NCBI GenBank assembly: GCA_022701365.1
Contig: JAKUHH010000290.1
Span: forward strand, 1 to 64,000
Length of the DNA: 64,000 nucleotides
Direction of reading: 5' to 3'
Origin: Mycocentrospora acerina
Taxonomy: Eukaryota > Ascomycota > Dothideomycetes > Pleosporales
In this document: positions 45,944 through 59,047 of the stretch, in pieces
How positions within the stretch are numbered: position 1 is the stretch's first letter
Layout: the number at the start of each line of letters is the position of its first letter
Translations under genes and position numbers: made by a program
Notes under the pieces: model-generated
What the model saw: only the letters and a program-made list of their open reading frames with translations
Told to the model about the DNA's origin: nothing
Database searches by the model: none

Positions 45944-46543
45944 ATGGATTCTTTTGTAACACAATTTTTGGTGGAAGCTTGAAGGAGCCGAGTAAAAACT
46001 CGGCATAAATCTACCATCTAGAAAGTGAGGTTCAGTTTTGAAGCGATGCTATCTATTCTGGTACATTTGTCTCTCAGAGGAAGTTCCCAATTACAACATG
46101 TTGAGTACTCCATGGAGTTAGTTGAGTTGAGTCTGATTCTGGATAATCAAGTATTTCTCAATGGTTATGGTGTCGCAGACTTGGAGAAATCGCACGTTGT
46201 GACAGATCGCAAAATGTATTTTGTATTGAAGGATGTAAGTGGGATAGGCTGGTGATAAGATGCTGCTCATTGGTAAGGAGCAGAAGATGGAGGGTACGTT
46301 AGTTTTGGAACTGGCTGGTAAGTACAATGTGATCAGTTTTGAGCAGACTTTTGCTTTTGCGAAAGGAGTAGTTACTAAAAGAGTACGTTTTGGCGGAGAA
46401 TAAGAAGCAACTGTAGAATGAGATGGTGAAGATATGATGTCTTGGAGTAAATAGACTCGTAACGATAAAATATCTACATGCTCATTAGTCGAAAGTAGGT
46501 CTCTTATTCTAGATTTGCTCTTGGGATCTAAGGACAGTGAGCA

Positions 46544-46569
46544 GGGGGGGTTTTTTTTTAAAAAAAAAA
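46544..46569. repeat. G7-T9-A10 homopolymer block
   Basis: Three homopolymer runs abut. The T/A part is a perfect short palindrome. It could be genuine or an assembly or sequencing weak spot. Confidence 0.7.
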
Positions 46570-48134
46570 CTAGGTAGATATCAATAACGATGGTTTAATA
46601 GTCTGTTAGTTTGGACTGAGTGATGATTGATGATGGGTAACATTCGATACCGTTCATGAATCATCACTACACTGCAAATGATATTTGAATATCTAGAATC
46701 TATTTTTTGACCAGTCTCACGTCACTAAAGAGGATATGGAAAGTAACAGTAAAAGACCCAGGACAGTCACGAAGATGAACAGGTGAAGATGAATAAATGT
46801 ACCAAAGTCATATAGGGATACACCAGACCAGCAAGTAAAAAAGAGGCTAGTAGTCGGTTGTTCTAAAAGAAACACAAGCATATATGTCAAATGACGCTAA
46901 TAGGTGCTTACACAAAGATGAAGTGAGTTGAGTTCAAGATACGCCTGCGTACTAGCCAAGATCATAATTGCTCCTTCATCACAACGGGCACCCAGACAAC
47001 AGCAATACCCATCATCTGATACGATAGAATGGCCACGAGTCATGGAGGGAAGGAAGAAAATTAGAAATGGAAAGAACCAAGGTTCCTGGGTCGCAACCAA
47101 GAAATCCCCTTCCTCCGCAGAAACCCTATTAATAGCAAACCCAAATCATGCCAAAAGCTTGACTTGAAGCCCGTATACCTTGCATATACGCCAAACGTGG
47201 GAAAATGTAGTGACCTCACATTGATGCCCGTCTTCAGCCACGTCGTCTAGTTTCCCAGACACATCTACATCTGATCAGGCTAACTGTGGTCCGATCTGTC
47301 ATTCCCTCCCAGCCTTTTAGCTGCCCGAAAAAGTGACAAAGGATGAACACACACACACACTACGCCGTGTCATCACAATGAAAAGCAAACCGAGTCGTTG
47401 AAAAAAGCATTGCCAGGAACAGCTCCAGAACCTTTATTTCTGCACGTGACATCCCAGTACCCCTGCCCCCCTCCGTCATCGCGACAACCGCCCACCAGCC
47501 ACGCTCCTGCCATCTCTCAATCCCCACTCTCGTCCCACGTAGGTGTATGATCAGCCTCAGGCATCGTCAACGCGGCATCTACTTTACAGCCGATCTAGAT
47601 TCCCTCGCTTCGCCAACCATGTTGCGAGAACGGGGACGCGCGTTGCAAGGGGGAGGTGCAGAAAATATCTGCATGCACAGTGGAACTGTGGGACCGAGGG
47701 CAAAAAAATGGGAAGCTTCTTGTACACGTTGAGCACACCAGGGGCTTGGGTCTCCGTAGTGACATTTGGCGTGCAAGTTTTGTTTGGGGCCGATCGCAGA
47801 CCGCGTGTTGGAAGGGTGTTGGATGGCTGGCTGGCCGGCTGAGCACGCGGCAGATCCACTAAAGCATAATCAGGGGTGAGGTATCGGGATCAACAGACGA
47901 TCGTCACAACCACGTTGCACAGTAGCGAGCTGGAAAGGGTTTTTGATGAATGTTGTGTACACAACGATGATTTGAATTACTCTGGTCTATATGGTTCCAT
48001 GGCTTGGCTATGTACATGAAATGCAGGACAAAAATGCAGGATGATAATGCAGGAAATGTTTGGGCAGGCTCTTCTCTTCGTAGTTCTCGACAATGAGGGG
48101 TATCATGCTGTTCGATGTAAGGTTACGCGACTGT

Positions 48135-49535
48135 CTAGAACCTGAGGCGCGAGATCATGGAGTGGAACTCCCACTTCTTCTCCACCTTGACGCTGTTGGC
48201 TGCACGAGCAGCCGGGCTGCCAGTTGAGCGCTTGTGGTCGGGAACAACGTAGTTCTTCACCAGTCGCCTGGCAACAGCACCATTGACACCATTGCTAAGA
48301 AGCAAATTCGCGCTTCCACCAGTGCTTCCGGTGATCTTGCCTTGACGGGCGGTTGCGAGGAGTTTAGCCTTGAGCGCAGCGGGGTTTTGACCAAGACCCG
48401 CAGCATCCTCAGCCATAAGATAGGCCATAACACCAGTGGTGTGGGGGCAGGCCATCGAAGTACCAGAGAGGAAGTTGATGACGTTGTCGCCTGTGCTCCA
48501 GGAGCTAAGAATCTGTTCACCAGGGGCGTAGATGTCGACGCACTTGCCAACGTTGGAAAACGAAGAGACTTTGTTGTTGATGTTGACAGCGCCAACGGTT
48601 ACGACGTTGGAATTGCTTCCACCAAGCTGAGCGGGAGTCGAGCCGCAGGCATCAGCACCATCATTACCCGCGGCTACTGAGATGTGGATGCCTGCCGAGC
48701 TGGAAGATTGGATGACCTCGTTCACGGACCTTGCGGTACCTTGGAGACCCCACGACATGCTCATGATTGAGCCGACAAATCCTGGTTGTGTCTTGCGCTT
48801 CTCGTGGTTCTTGATGACCCAGTCCATACCAGCAATGGTATCAGAAGAAGAGCCAGAACCGTCGTCGCCGAGAACCTTGACGGCAATGATGTTTGCACCC
48901 TGGGCAACTCCAAACTTGGCACCTCCGGCAGTACCAGCACAATGTGTGCCATGACCATCTCCGTCAGTGGCGGATCCAGTAGCAGTGAAGCCCTGGGTAC
49001 CACGGCCTGTAAAGACGGCGTGGGTAGTTCGCACACCAGTGTCAAGAATGTAAATGTCAACACCGGCACCCAGCGACTGGTCGTCAAAGGAGTAAGTGAA
49101 ATCCTGGCTTTGGGGGGATCCAGATGCGCCAGCTGCATTGGAAATGTCCTGCAAGCCCCATGGAGTACCAGTCTTCTGGCTAGCAAAAGATTGAACACTC
49201 AACTTCTCCTCAACATATGCCACCTCCGTCTGGGCATTCCAGGAGTCGACGGTGCACTCGGTAGTGTTAATACCCATGACAGCAAAGTACTTGTTCTCTT
49301 TGATCCAGAGGACGTCCTCATCCTCATCAGTCTTGGCCATTGCCTTGAGCATACGTAGTGCCTGGCCGTGCGGGTGCTCATCCTTGTTGAGCATGACAAT
49401 GTACTCCCTCTCAATGGTATCATCGCAGGTAGTGTTGCCCTTTTGCCCAATGAACCCTGTGTTGTTTCGTTGAGGGAATGCAAAAGTAGTGGCAGAAGTA
49501 GCCAGCAAGCTGGCGAGAGCGAAAGTGGTCCTCAT
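48135..49535 (-). CDS. Secreted subtilisin-like serine protease (S8, proteinase K type)
   Basis: Single exon, 466 aa, ATG at 49535. Signal peptide to about residue 19-20 (TTFAF), then an I9-type propeptide (EYIVMLN to about 115) and the catalytic domain. The triad is D165 (ILDTGV), H195 (GDGHGTHCAG) and S360 (SGTSMACPH); N291 in AAGND is the oxyanion-hole residue. Cysteine placement and GTPWGLQ at the mature start are those of proteinase K/cerevisin relatives. An unusual tail of about 50 residues after the core (from about 415) holds KR and KK dibasic sites and ends in MISRLRF; proteinase K-type enzymes normally stop near the core, so this may be a removable extension or a retention segment. 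It stands alone in a gene-sparse stretch. Confidence 0.93.
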   Translation of the reverse strand: MRTTFALASLLATSATTFAFPQRNNTGFIGQKGNTTCDDTIEREYIVMLNKDEHPHGQALRMLKAMAKTDEDEDVLWIKENKYFAVMGINTTECTVDSWNAQTEVAYVEEKLSVQSFASQKTGTPWGLQDISNAAGASGSPQSQDFTYSFDDQSLGAGVDIYILDTGVRTTHAVFTGRGTQGFTATGSATDGDGHGTHCAGTAGGAKFGVAQGANIIAVKVLGDDGSGSSSDTIAGMDWVIKNHEKRKTQPGFVGSIMSMSWGLQGTARSVNEVIQSSSSAGIHISVAAGNDGADACGSTPAQLGGSNSNVVTVGAVNINNKVSSFSNVGKCVDIYAPGEQILSSWSTGDNVINFLSGTSMACPHTTGVMAYLMAEDAAGLGQNPAALKAKLLATARQGKITGSTGGSANLLLSNGVNGAVARRLVKNYVVPDHKRSTGSPAARAANSVKVEKKWEFHSMISRLRF

Positions 49536-51785
49536 TTTGGGGTTAGGGGAGGGATCCGGGCTTGTGGTATGAGCTGTTCAAGAGAGCGAAGGGCTGTCCT
49601 GTTGGCTGCAGAGGAAAATGGAAATATGGGCGCTGCGAATAGTTAATATCTGACATGCCAAGAGCAAACATTCAAGTGAGGCACTGAAACCAGCAGGAAA
49701 CCCGCCGAGCCGGGCAAGAATGACTGAGGCCGACAACATTGAATGGAAGATATAACAACCAGACAAATATGAGACACCCTAGGGACATGGCATCTTGGCC
49801 TTGTGCGGGGCTGACAATTCTGACAGGCAAGGAAAGTACCCAACAATGTAGACTGAGTGAAGCAGAAACATCAAACTTACTTCAACGCACGGGCGGTTAA
49901 GATGCGGCGGAGACTTGTATCAGGCAGTTCAAGTTTGAGGAGCTGCGTGTATGGGCCAAGACGTGCCTGCACGTAAGAGATGTTTGCGAATAATGTGGCT
50001 GGGTTGGATTCGTTGAAACTGTTTTGTATAGAAGAGAATGTGAATAAGAAGATAAATTGAAAGCTTTAAATGAACGTTTTCCACCGAGAGGCAGGCACTC
50101 AAAAAGAACGAGAGTGAGGTTGGAAAAAAAGAAAGGAAGGGTGGTGGTTGAAGGAGGAGGGAAAGACCAAGACTAAGAGAAGAGGTAGGTAGCAATGCGG
50201 AGCCCCATGCTCATGTACCCGTCACAACGTCCAGGCCATGTACCACCAAGCTCTGCAAAGAATTGTCCGCATGTGAAACGCCTTGGCTTTCGGCAGCATC
50301 CCGCCAGCAACCATGCCCAATTCACCACCGTCTTCCGGCGGCCAAGCGTGCTGGTCTGCATCAGGCAGCCTAGGATGCCGCGAAGCGAGAGCGCCAGTTG
50401 CATCAGGATGCTCGATTGGGGCGCGTCGGGAGATTGACCATGGTTCAAGATGGCAGTCCAGTGCATCAGCAGGCGCGTGGAGCACCGCCATCCCGCATGG
50501 CGTTGGCGGGCGGCCCTGAAGTCGGCGTCCAAGCGGACGTAGACGCGCAACCTCGACGCGCGACATGTACGATGTTGACGACGCAGAGACGGCCAACAAA
50601 GCCTCCCATGATTGGCCATCCAGAACCACTCAAGTCTGAAACAAGACCAGGCCTGCGAAACGGCCAGATCAGGCATGCGCCGACAACCACTCGCATGAAC
50701 CCACCCGTCTGCAGGGGGGACTGACAAGCGACGGCTCAGGAGCCCTGCATTCCATATTCATGCACCACGAGAAGGCAGGTCGCGCCCTCCAACGAGTGAC
50801 TCTGTGTCTGAGCCACCGGGGACTTGTGGCACTGAGCATTTGCCCAGCCCCGTCTTGATTCGTCCACCCAACCTTCCACTCCGCCACGCCGCCATTGACA
50901 TCTCCAAGAGGCGCAACACCGAGAGATCCGGTCTGCCGAGTTGCCGCTCCAAAGACACCCGTTTCAGGAAGTTATTGGAGGGTTGGCACTAATCAATTTG
51001 TTATACTGATTTGAAGATACAAAGAAAGATTCGCAAAGGAGCCTGTTTTGTCATCAAGGTCATCATGCACTCAGACTTTGACCGAACTCCTCAAGAACCC
51101 ATGGAGATTGCCGCCGCAGTCAAGGATTTGAGATGCAGTCGTATTTTTACGTCCTCGAGCAAGGGTGCAAAAGGCGATTGCAGGCAAGTCCACAAAAAGC
51201 CCCAACTTACAAACCCTTAACCGACAGCATTGACCGACTGTCACTTCTCACCCGTCAGCCAAAACAAAAACGGCATGACGTTCTCAAAACAGAAAAGCCG
51301 ACTCGTTCCAAACACACCCCAGCCCGAAAACTACGCCCCTTCCATACTGACTTTTGCCTGACAATCCTGGCCACCCTAATTTACCTGCGTCCCAGCGTCG
51401 TATTGCGGTCAAGCAACATCATGTCACGGATGGCGGGCTGGATGGCGGGCACACGGGCTGGCCGACACGGTAAGCATAGCAAGTAGCGAGACGATCTTGG
51501 TGGAGATGGTGCTACTGTAGCATAAAATAGTCATTCCTAATTAAACGTGTGCTCTCATGCAACATCCTCGCAATCAACAGTGAATCGTTACAGAAAAAAT
51601 GTACAAGGCACACAAACCCCGACCCTAATCCAAGTCCCCTCCCCCTCCCATGGCCACTCTCCCAGATCCAGACACCCAGAACCGCATACCCGTCCATCCC
51701 GAGATAATCGTGCGTTCCCTCAAGCAGGCTAAACTCAAGAGAACTCCCAAACCAATCCTTCTAATTTCGGGACTCGTCCGCAAAC
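49536..51785. other. 2.2-kb gene-sparse region upstream of the subtilase
   Basis: Contains the subtilase promoter and the region beyond the VPS10 stop. A GC-rich patch at about 50180-50960 keeps several frames open on both strands (largest 50173-50727 minus, rich in Cys, Trp, Arg), which is the pattern of composition rather than of a gene. No repeat or RNA seen. Confidence 0.5.
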
Positions 51786-54700
51786 TCACACGTCCTCATC
51801 ACTCTCCTCCCCCAATAGTTCCCCCTCGTCAGGGTCCACAACTGCATAATCGCCCCTCCCCCTTGCAAACGAACTCCTACTCGTGAACGTGCGTCCTCCG
51901 TATCCGCCACTAACTCTACCGGATACCATTCTCCACAGGCTGCCAATGAGTAGCGGAATCGCTGCAACAACGGCAACAAGCCCAGAGACAACAGCAACAG
52001 GCCACTTGACCCATAGCGCATCGCTGTCAAAACTGCCACCTGCTTCGCCCAAGCGAATGCGCCCAAATTTGCCGTCCCAGTTACGCCAGACATAGTACCC
52101 GATGCCACCAGCGACAACGAAAGGTATGACAACGGCGAAGAAGATACCAAAGAAGGAGAGTCCGTGCTTTTCCTGGAACTCCTCTTCGAAACCGGGGCAG
52201 GCGTGCACATCGCCAGTCTTGTCGTACTCTTTGCCGCCTTCGCAAGTAGAGAGGGGGATCTTGCGGTAAGGTGTGTTGTCCCACCACTCTTTGGCGCCCT
52301 TGTCGCAGACGGCTTTAGGGTTACTGAGGCCCAGGCCGGAAACTGGAAGACATTCTCCACCTGGCGACTTGACAAAATTGTATGCACTGTAGAATATTAG
52401 CATGATTGAAAGAGTACTGTGGGCGTGTCTGCTTACCATTCATAGTCTCGTCTGGTGCAAGTGCAGTTGCGAGCAACATCGTGCATGTGATCAATCCTCT
52501 CACCATTTCTACATTTGGCATCGCGCTTCTTGCGGTGATACTGCGCGACGTGGCCAAAGAGACAATCTGGTTCGTCCTGGTCTTGTTGCATGGGGTGCTG
52601 CGGCGTCCACAAGTCGTAGTCACCCTTTGTTGGATCGTTCTCATTCAAATCACACTTCTTCTCAAACTCCGGTAGGCCAGAGAAGTCTACGTTAACAGCG
52701 ACAAGCTCTTTGCCGTCTTTACCCCAGAGCACAAAGTTGAGCGAAGTATCGCTAGGAACGGTTGTAATGGCGTCAACTCGGATTGCATGCTGTGAGAACT
52801 TGTAAAGATTCCACTTGTCGCCACTGTCGAGGGAGTAGTAGATATGATCTGTATCCTCGCCTCGCCGAACAATGACGATAACAGACCCTTGGTCACCGAA
52901 CTCCCATGCATATGTGCCTTTCTTGACTTCTTTCCAGGTGAGACCAGCATCCTTGGTCATATATGTGTTGGCCTCACCGAACGTGCCCAGCTCTGAGCCG
53001 ACATTGCCAACACCAAGCATCAGGCCGACAGCTGTTGGTGAGGAGTAAGTCTCCCGGGGATCTGAACGTTCCGTGTAGCCATGAATGTGCAGTCCGCATT
53101 TCTTCCTGTCTGCTACATCACAGTCGTATCGTTTGTCATCAGAATTCTTCTCGGGAGCTTGGAGAGAGTCCCAGTCTGCACCATCGTTGTGAGTAATACG
53201 AGTCTGTTTCCGTTTCTTGGCTCCATTGTTGACCTCGTCTATGTTTACGACGACATTGGCAAGCGCGACACCTTCGAGTCCCTGCATCTTTTCAAAATCG
53301 ACGTAACCCTCGGTATTCCTGTTGACGCCGTTCAAGCTAAGTACGTAAGAAGTACCGTTGCTATTGCTCTTGATGATTGATCCGTATTCCTGATCGGGAC
53401 GAGGGTTTACTGTGACGTGGAGGAAGATAGCATGAGTCGAGCTATCCAGAACTGTGTATGCTGACTGGTGGAGTTCGAAGAAGTTATGGGGGAACTTCGC
53501 CTCGGCAAAAGTGTTGGCATCAAGACTAGCATCCAGATGTAGCGACTTCCCGTCCTCGCCCTTTGTTGCTACAATGATGAATTCAGACATGGTCGCGAAT
53601 TCGACCACGGACTTGAACTTGACATCTTTCTTCTTAAACCAGTCGTCACTTGAGATGAGCTCCAAGGGAGCACCCATCTCTTCATTGGTATGTTGCTCGC
53701 AGAAAACCTGTTCCTCCTTCACGTTCCGTCCAGCTTCGCGCCAGACAAAGGCGCATTTCTTGACGTAAGGCACCAGCGGCTCCCAGCTCTCCTTGATACC
53801 GTTCTTCTGGGATACGTAGGCGACAGTGTGACAGTCTTTACTACCCAGCTTCTCACAGTTCTTTCCTCCGAGCCAGATGAGCCAGCCTTTCTGCTTCGGG
53901 TGGAACTGCATGATTTGAAGCATCTGAGTGTTCGGCATGACAGGAGCCTCGAAGGAGTGTATGCTGTCTTTTAATCCACGGTCTTCTGAGTAGTAGACCT
54001 TCGTCGACGCGGTCAAGAAGTATACGTAGTTGTTATCGTACTGGTGAGGGTAGATCCGGACAATCTCATCGTCCACTGCCTTCTTCCATTTCTTGCCGTG
54101 ATCATGGGTGATGTAGGCTTCTCGCTGATCTGTTAACATGACAATCGTCTCGTCTTGGTCTCTTTTGTTCTCGCCATTGTTGCCACCCTGAGCATCACGT
54201 TCAAGATAAAACTGCTCCAGGAAGTTGCCGCCCTTAAACTTGGTAATCTCGCTTGTGATCTTGTCGCTCTTTGGTGGCGGTTTCTCAGCATCGTCGCACT
54301 TGTGCTCAACTTCCTTGTCTTTTTCTGTCTCGCCCTTGCATTGGTTTCCGGGAATCTTCCTCCAACCTGAGCTGCTCTTGTACGTTTTGGCGTTGCCTTC
54401 GCAGGCACCTTTGGGTAGCTTCAAAGAGTCTGAAGGTACGCATTTCTTGTCTTTACCCTCGCCACTGGGAACGTAGTTGAAGTCACACTCGTAGTCTCGG
54501 AGAACTTCGCATTCACAGGACTCGAACTTTGGGACGGGGTCCTTGAAGACCTCCTGAACAAAGCAGTCAGCGTCCCACTTGCGCCTGCGGAACAATTGCT
54601 TATGACCCATGACGCAACTGGGTTTGTCGTCCTCGCCTAATCGTACAGACCATTCTTTGAAGTCCTTGTCTTCGCATTTCCGCTCATGCATTTCGGCAAA

Positions 54701-56371
54701 ATCGAGGTGAATGATGACGTGCTCTCGACCGCCACCATCTTTTTTCCTGGAACCATAGAGCATAAACTTCATGCTTGTCGAGTCGGGGAGTGTCGTGAGT
54801 TCGCGAGCACGAATTTTAAAGCCGAGATCGATAGATTTCCAGGTGTCTTTTCGTCCATGCTTGAGCGAATACATGACTTTGTCGGTGTCGCCTTCGTCGT
54901 AGACGGCCACCAAGATCGAACCCTGGTCGCCAAACTCATACTTTTGTGCCTCCTGAAGAGCCAACTCCCAAGTAAGTCCAGCATCGTCGGAAACATAGAG
55001 ATCGCCATCGGTGTATTTGCCCAGGTTGTCCCCAACATTTCCAACCCCCATTACGATACCAGGGGCAGGGCTAGAGAATACGCGTCCGCTGTTGTGTAGG
55101 TCTGTCACAGAGTGCAGATGGAGTTCGCCACTCTTGCCTTTGACTCTCAGCTTTTCAAACGATCTTCCGTCATCGAAACTGATTCGCGATTTCAACTTTT
55201 TGCCCTGTGATCGTTTCTCTACATCTTCCCAATTTTCGACGATATTGACCAAAACCACGCCCTGGATGTTGGAGATCTTTTCGAAATCGACATAGCCGTC
55301 GTCGTTGCGGTTCATATGTTCGACATTCCTGGTGAAATAGGTTCCATTTGAGTTGCTCGTGTACAAGTTACCCATTGCGGTATATTTGGAGGACATGACG
55401 TCAACCTGAATGCTGTAGTTTGTCGATTCGAGAACAGTGTATGCATCCTCCTCGATCTTATGATCGCCAAACTCCGCGTGGTGCCACGTCTCGGTGTCGG
55501 TCGTTACGTATAGGGAAAGTTCGCTAGAATGATCGGATTTGGCGGCGGCGACAATGTAACCTTTCACAGAAGCCATATTGGCCATGCCTTGTATGGTGCG
55601 GCCGGATGACATGACGGGCTCATTCTCATCTTTGAAGTAACTACGCCTGTAAGCTATTGCTATTCTTGAAATAACCAGGCCACTTACTTGTCAGAGATGA
55701 GTAGCCTGAAGTCCTTTGACCTGTCCGAGTATTTTCCTCTTGTTATACAGAGCACTCGATTGTCATGCTTGTCGCTATCAGGGAGGAAGTTCGGGGTGCC
55801 TATGGCCCATTGACACATCCTTCGGTCTTCGATAAGAACCTTGGGCTCCGTCTTAAAGCCATCTTCAGTGTAGTACGTCTGGTAAATGGTCAGCTTCAAT
55901 TGTGTCTTACAATGTATGCGCACTCACTCTCCCAAGACATGGCGCAGTGATGCAATTCTCCCATTCGTTTAATAATAGCTTCTTGTTATCCTTTGCGTGA
56001 AAGCCAACTGTCCCAGCCATGGATGGCGGAAGTTCTGTCTTGAAGCTTGTCCATGTATCGCCCTGATCGTATGTAATCCAATGCTTGGACTCGCCCAGGA
56101 CTAACGCGACCTTGTTGTCGAATGGATTCTTGATGATGCCTAGTGCATTAAGATCTTTCTGTTCGTCCCATCCTTTCCCTGCATCTTTAGATCGCCAGAC
56201 CTTTCCAGTATCAAGCTCTTGAACGAGGGCGACTGTGGAGTCGTCAAAGTAGAGGAGGTTTATGAGTTCCTTCTTGAATGCGGTCGTCTTCACTAGCGGT
56301 TCGTCTTTCGCGGTGGCGAGTGGCGTTAGAGCCAGGAGGACGGGCAGTAGGCCCTTAAGGTACCTCATCAT
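51786..56371 (-). CDS. VPS10: Vacuolar sorting receptor VPS10 (sortilin family)
   Basis: Exons 55928-56371, 55688-55878, 52437-55646 and 51786-52386 (1481 aa), introns 49, 41 and 50 bp. A signal peptide (residues 1-22, LLPVLLALTPLATA) precedes two VPS10 domains, each a beta-propeller with repeated SxDxGxxW Asp-box motifs (for example SKDAGKGWDE, SDDAGLTWE, TKDAGLTWKE) and a following Cys-rich 10CC module (CEVLRDYECDFNY; CTRRDYECAYNF across intron 3). Near the C-terminus are a hydrophobic segment GIFFAVVIPFVVAGGIGYYVW and a second, WPVAVVSGLVAVVAAIPLL, then a short acidic tail ending EESDEDV. Vps10 carries carboxypeptidase Y-type cargo from the Golgi to the vacuole and is recycled by retromer. 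Two near-adjacent ATGs (56371, 56368) open the gene. Confidence 0.96.
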
Positions 56372-59047
56372 GCATAAAGGCGAGAAAAAAGTCGATGGTG
56401 AGGTGTGAGACTGGTGCTCAGTTAATTGACAGCTGGCGTTGCTATCCACGGCCTTTGAGCTGGAGGCAACACGCTTGGCAGCCTGAAACAGTAGACGCGC
56501 GGAAACGCGAGGGCTGCGACTAAACTTTGTTGCCACGCGCCACAACAAGTTTGGAACGCGACGCTAACAATGTGTAGAAATATGCGCAAACGACCGAGTT
56601 GGAGGACAGATGGGAGACGACAAATGGACACATGCGACAGTTCGCACGGCTGGTGACGAAAGCCGGAGTCTCCCGCGAACGGCTCTCCCGCGAGCAACAT
56701 CCTTGTCACATGTGGAACTGTCCCTCATCAACTCCCACAACAACCTTCTTCTACCACATACATCCACCAATCTAGTAGACGTCATGAGCCTTTTAGAAGC
56801 TTACAATTCATCTAACTTGAAACTGGCTGCTAATGGATTCTTTCCAAATAGTACAGAGCCATAAGTCTTGATGATGAATATTCGACTGCACCACAAAAGC
56901 AATCAATGTCGTAATCCCAATGTAGTTTTGGAATAGACAAAGTTGGCATGACAGCCTCGTGGTAAGAAGGAAGAATTACATGCGCTGTGTATCCTCACTG
57001 GGATTTGTTCCACCACATTGCCACAATAAAAGATCGTCTTCTAATAACTCATTAACCATAGTCGAGACGCGACACATAGCATGTCTCTCTGTCTGCCTGG
57101 ATAATCTGCAACTAGGGCTGCTCCCACCGTATTGGCGTTGTGTTGTACACCACAAAGACGAGAATAACCAGAATATACACAGTTCGTACCCATTTCTGTC
57201 AATCAGCAAGAGCAATTGTTTCTGGTCTGCGAAGAAAGCAACCACGTCCCCTCACTTTGTATTGACAGTACTCACTTCAATTCCTTGGGCTGTCCCGCTA
57301 ACCCTAGTGAGAGTACCAACAATCTAATACGATCTTACTAGATAACAGCACAGACCGCGATCACCAATTTCCTCGAGCCATGGCCACTTATGTCTGCTTG
57401 CCAAGTAATGGACACAGATCATAGACCCGAGCAAATCATGCCGTAGGAGAACAAAAGGTATTCTACAAAAAGCATGTAAAGCATTGGAATGTTCAAGAAT
57501 ACCGCTCGGGAAACATTGCTGGCAAGCCCCCCAAAATGATACGATACTTGATCATAAACACGCAAGAGACGTTACCCTAGACGCACTATGCGATCATGTA
57601 TTATCTGAATGGTCAAAAGGCGAGGCTGTCAGTATTTATGACTGGATATCTAAGAAGCTTACAACCTGAGCTATGGTGTGTACTCCAAGTGGTACCGAAA
57701 ACCCAAAAATACCAAAAGTCCACCTCAGTGAGCTGCTTCTGGAAAATCCCAAGAACGCTACTGCCACGAAAGCAAGATGATACCTAAATTGAGGACGGCA
57801 AAGGTTTCCATCGCAAACCTAGATGCAGGGTACAGTGTAGATTTCTATAGTATAGCCCACGAAGTAAGGAGACACCATGAGTGAAAATGAATGGATTGGT
57901 TAGATACAGCGCATTCTCAAGGTCATCATATCTTCGCCTACATCTTAGCATTGCCATTGGCCTCTCATGTGCATTTTGAATTTTTGGTGAGGTTTTCAGT
58001 CTTTACACAGCGCTTCCTCCCTCTCTACCCCAAGGGACAACTCTTTGCAGCTTTTGAATGAACGCGTGTCTAGGTCAACTCCCCAGATGTCAAGACCCAC
58101 AACCCCCTTTTAAACCCAAAATTCTATGGGAAACCAACTATTAATCGTCTTAAAAAGCCTATCATTTTCTAAAACCAGCCCGATTATCGAAAACGGGGAT
58201 ATGCGTTGATGGTTTCTCAGTCAAATCTAGAAGGAAATTTTCCTTACTCATCTTTCATAGATGTCCAAGGTATCGCTTTCCACCAAACACAACCAGAACC
58301 CTATTCTGAAGTCTACCAGCCTACATCCACGAAAAGAGCAGGTCAAAGTTCACCAAAAAAAAAGAAAAAGAAATACAGTTGAAACGATGCTATAGAGCAG
58401 AGCTCCTTTAAACAGGACATGCATCCCATTTACTTGGTTCTCTTCTCAATCCCGTTTACTTCATGAAAGTCGGTGGTTTTCTCGTCTCCATCTAATCTCC
58501 AATACATATCTAACAGAATCTATCTTTCAATGGACAAGTCGAAAGAAGGAATGTAGATGGCCCGTTACTAATTACCTTTTATTCTCTTCATCAAATTGGT
58601 TGCAAAGCTGGTAGCACATGCATTTTTCCAACACTACTCATGGTACAAGCAAAACGCATATTTGGGAAATAGCTTTAGTATCTAGAGTGCTCTTAAGGCA
58701 ATAATGATGAAAACTGTAAAATTGGTAATGTGAACAAGCAGCTAGTCCAACATCCCATGATAAGGACCGAGAGGTATCATTGAAATCCATATAACACAGA
58801 GAACGCCCACGACCCAACAAATACTCTGAAGAGAAATGACCACGCCTCCTCGAAGCAGAGATTTTCGCACACACACACGAATGCTAGATAGAAATGATGG
58901 TTGCGCAATGTTTTCCGTCCCATGCTATGCCAACCCGATATGCAAGTCCAAGGTATATTCCAAGCGACGCCGTGCTCCTGAATAGTGAGACGAACTTTTC
59001 AGTATGTCCGCTACAATGGCATACTATTTTTGATGAAACGAATTGTA
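56372..59047. other. 2.7-kb gene-sparse region
   Basis: Between the VPS10 start and the DEP1-like stop (both minus). AT-rich, many stops on all frames. Short frames (56959-57327, 57484-57669, 58638-58874) have no domain. A GCACACACACACA run sits near 58867-58878. Nothing else supported. Confidence 0.55.

Larger units (their letters stand above)
45106..48134. other. 3-kb gene-sparse region
   Basis: Between SDH1 and the subtilase (convergent). AT-rich in the first half, with a GT microsatellite, a G7-T9-A10 homopolymer block and many stops. Short frames near 47540-47860 overlap in several frames and lack domains. No transposon, tRNA or other RNA was recognised. Confidence 0.55.

Noticed and set aside
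50173..50727. 184-codon minus frame in the gene-sparse region
   Set aside because: Several overlapping frames are open in the same GC-rich patch, the protein is rich in Trp, Cys and Arg, and no splice-compatible partner or domain is seen.
56372..56548. In-frame 59-codon upstream extension of VPS10
   Set aside because: It starts only at a TTG, would bury the signal peptide, and contains no ATG before 56371.
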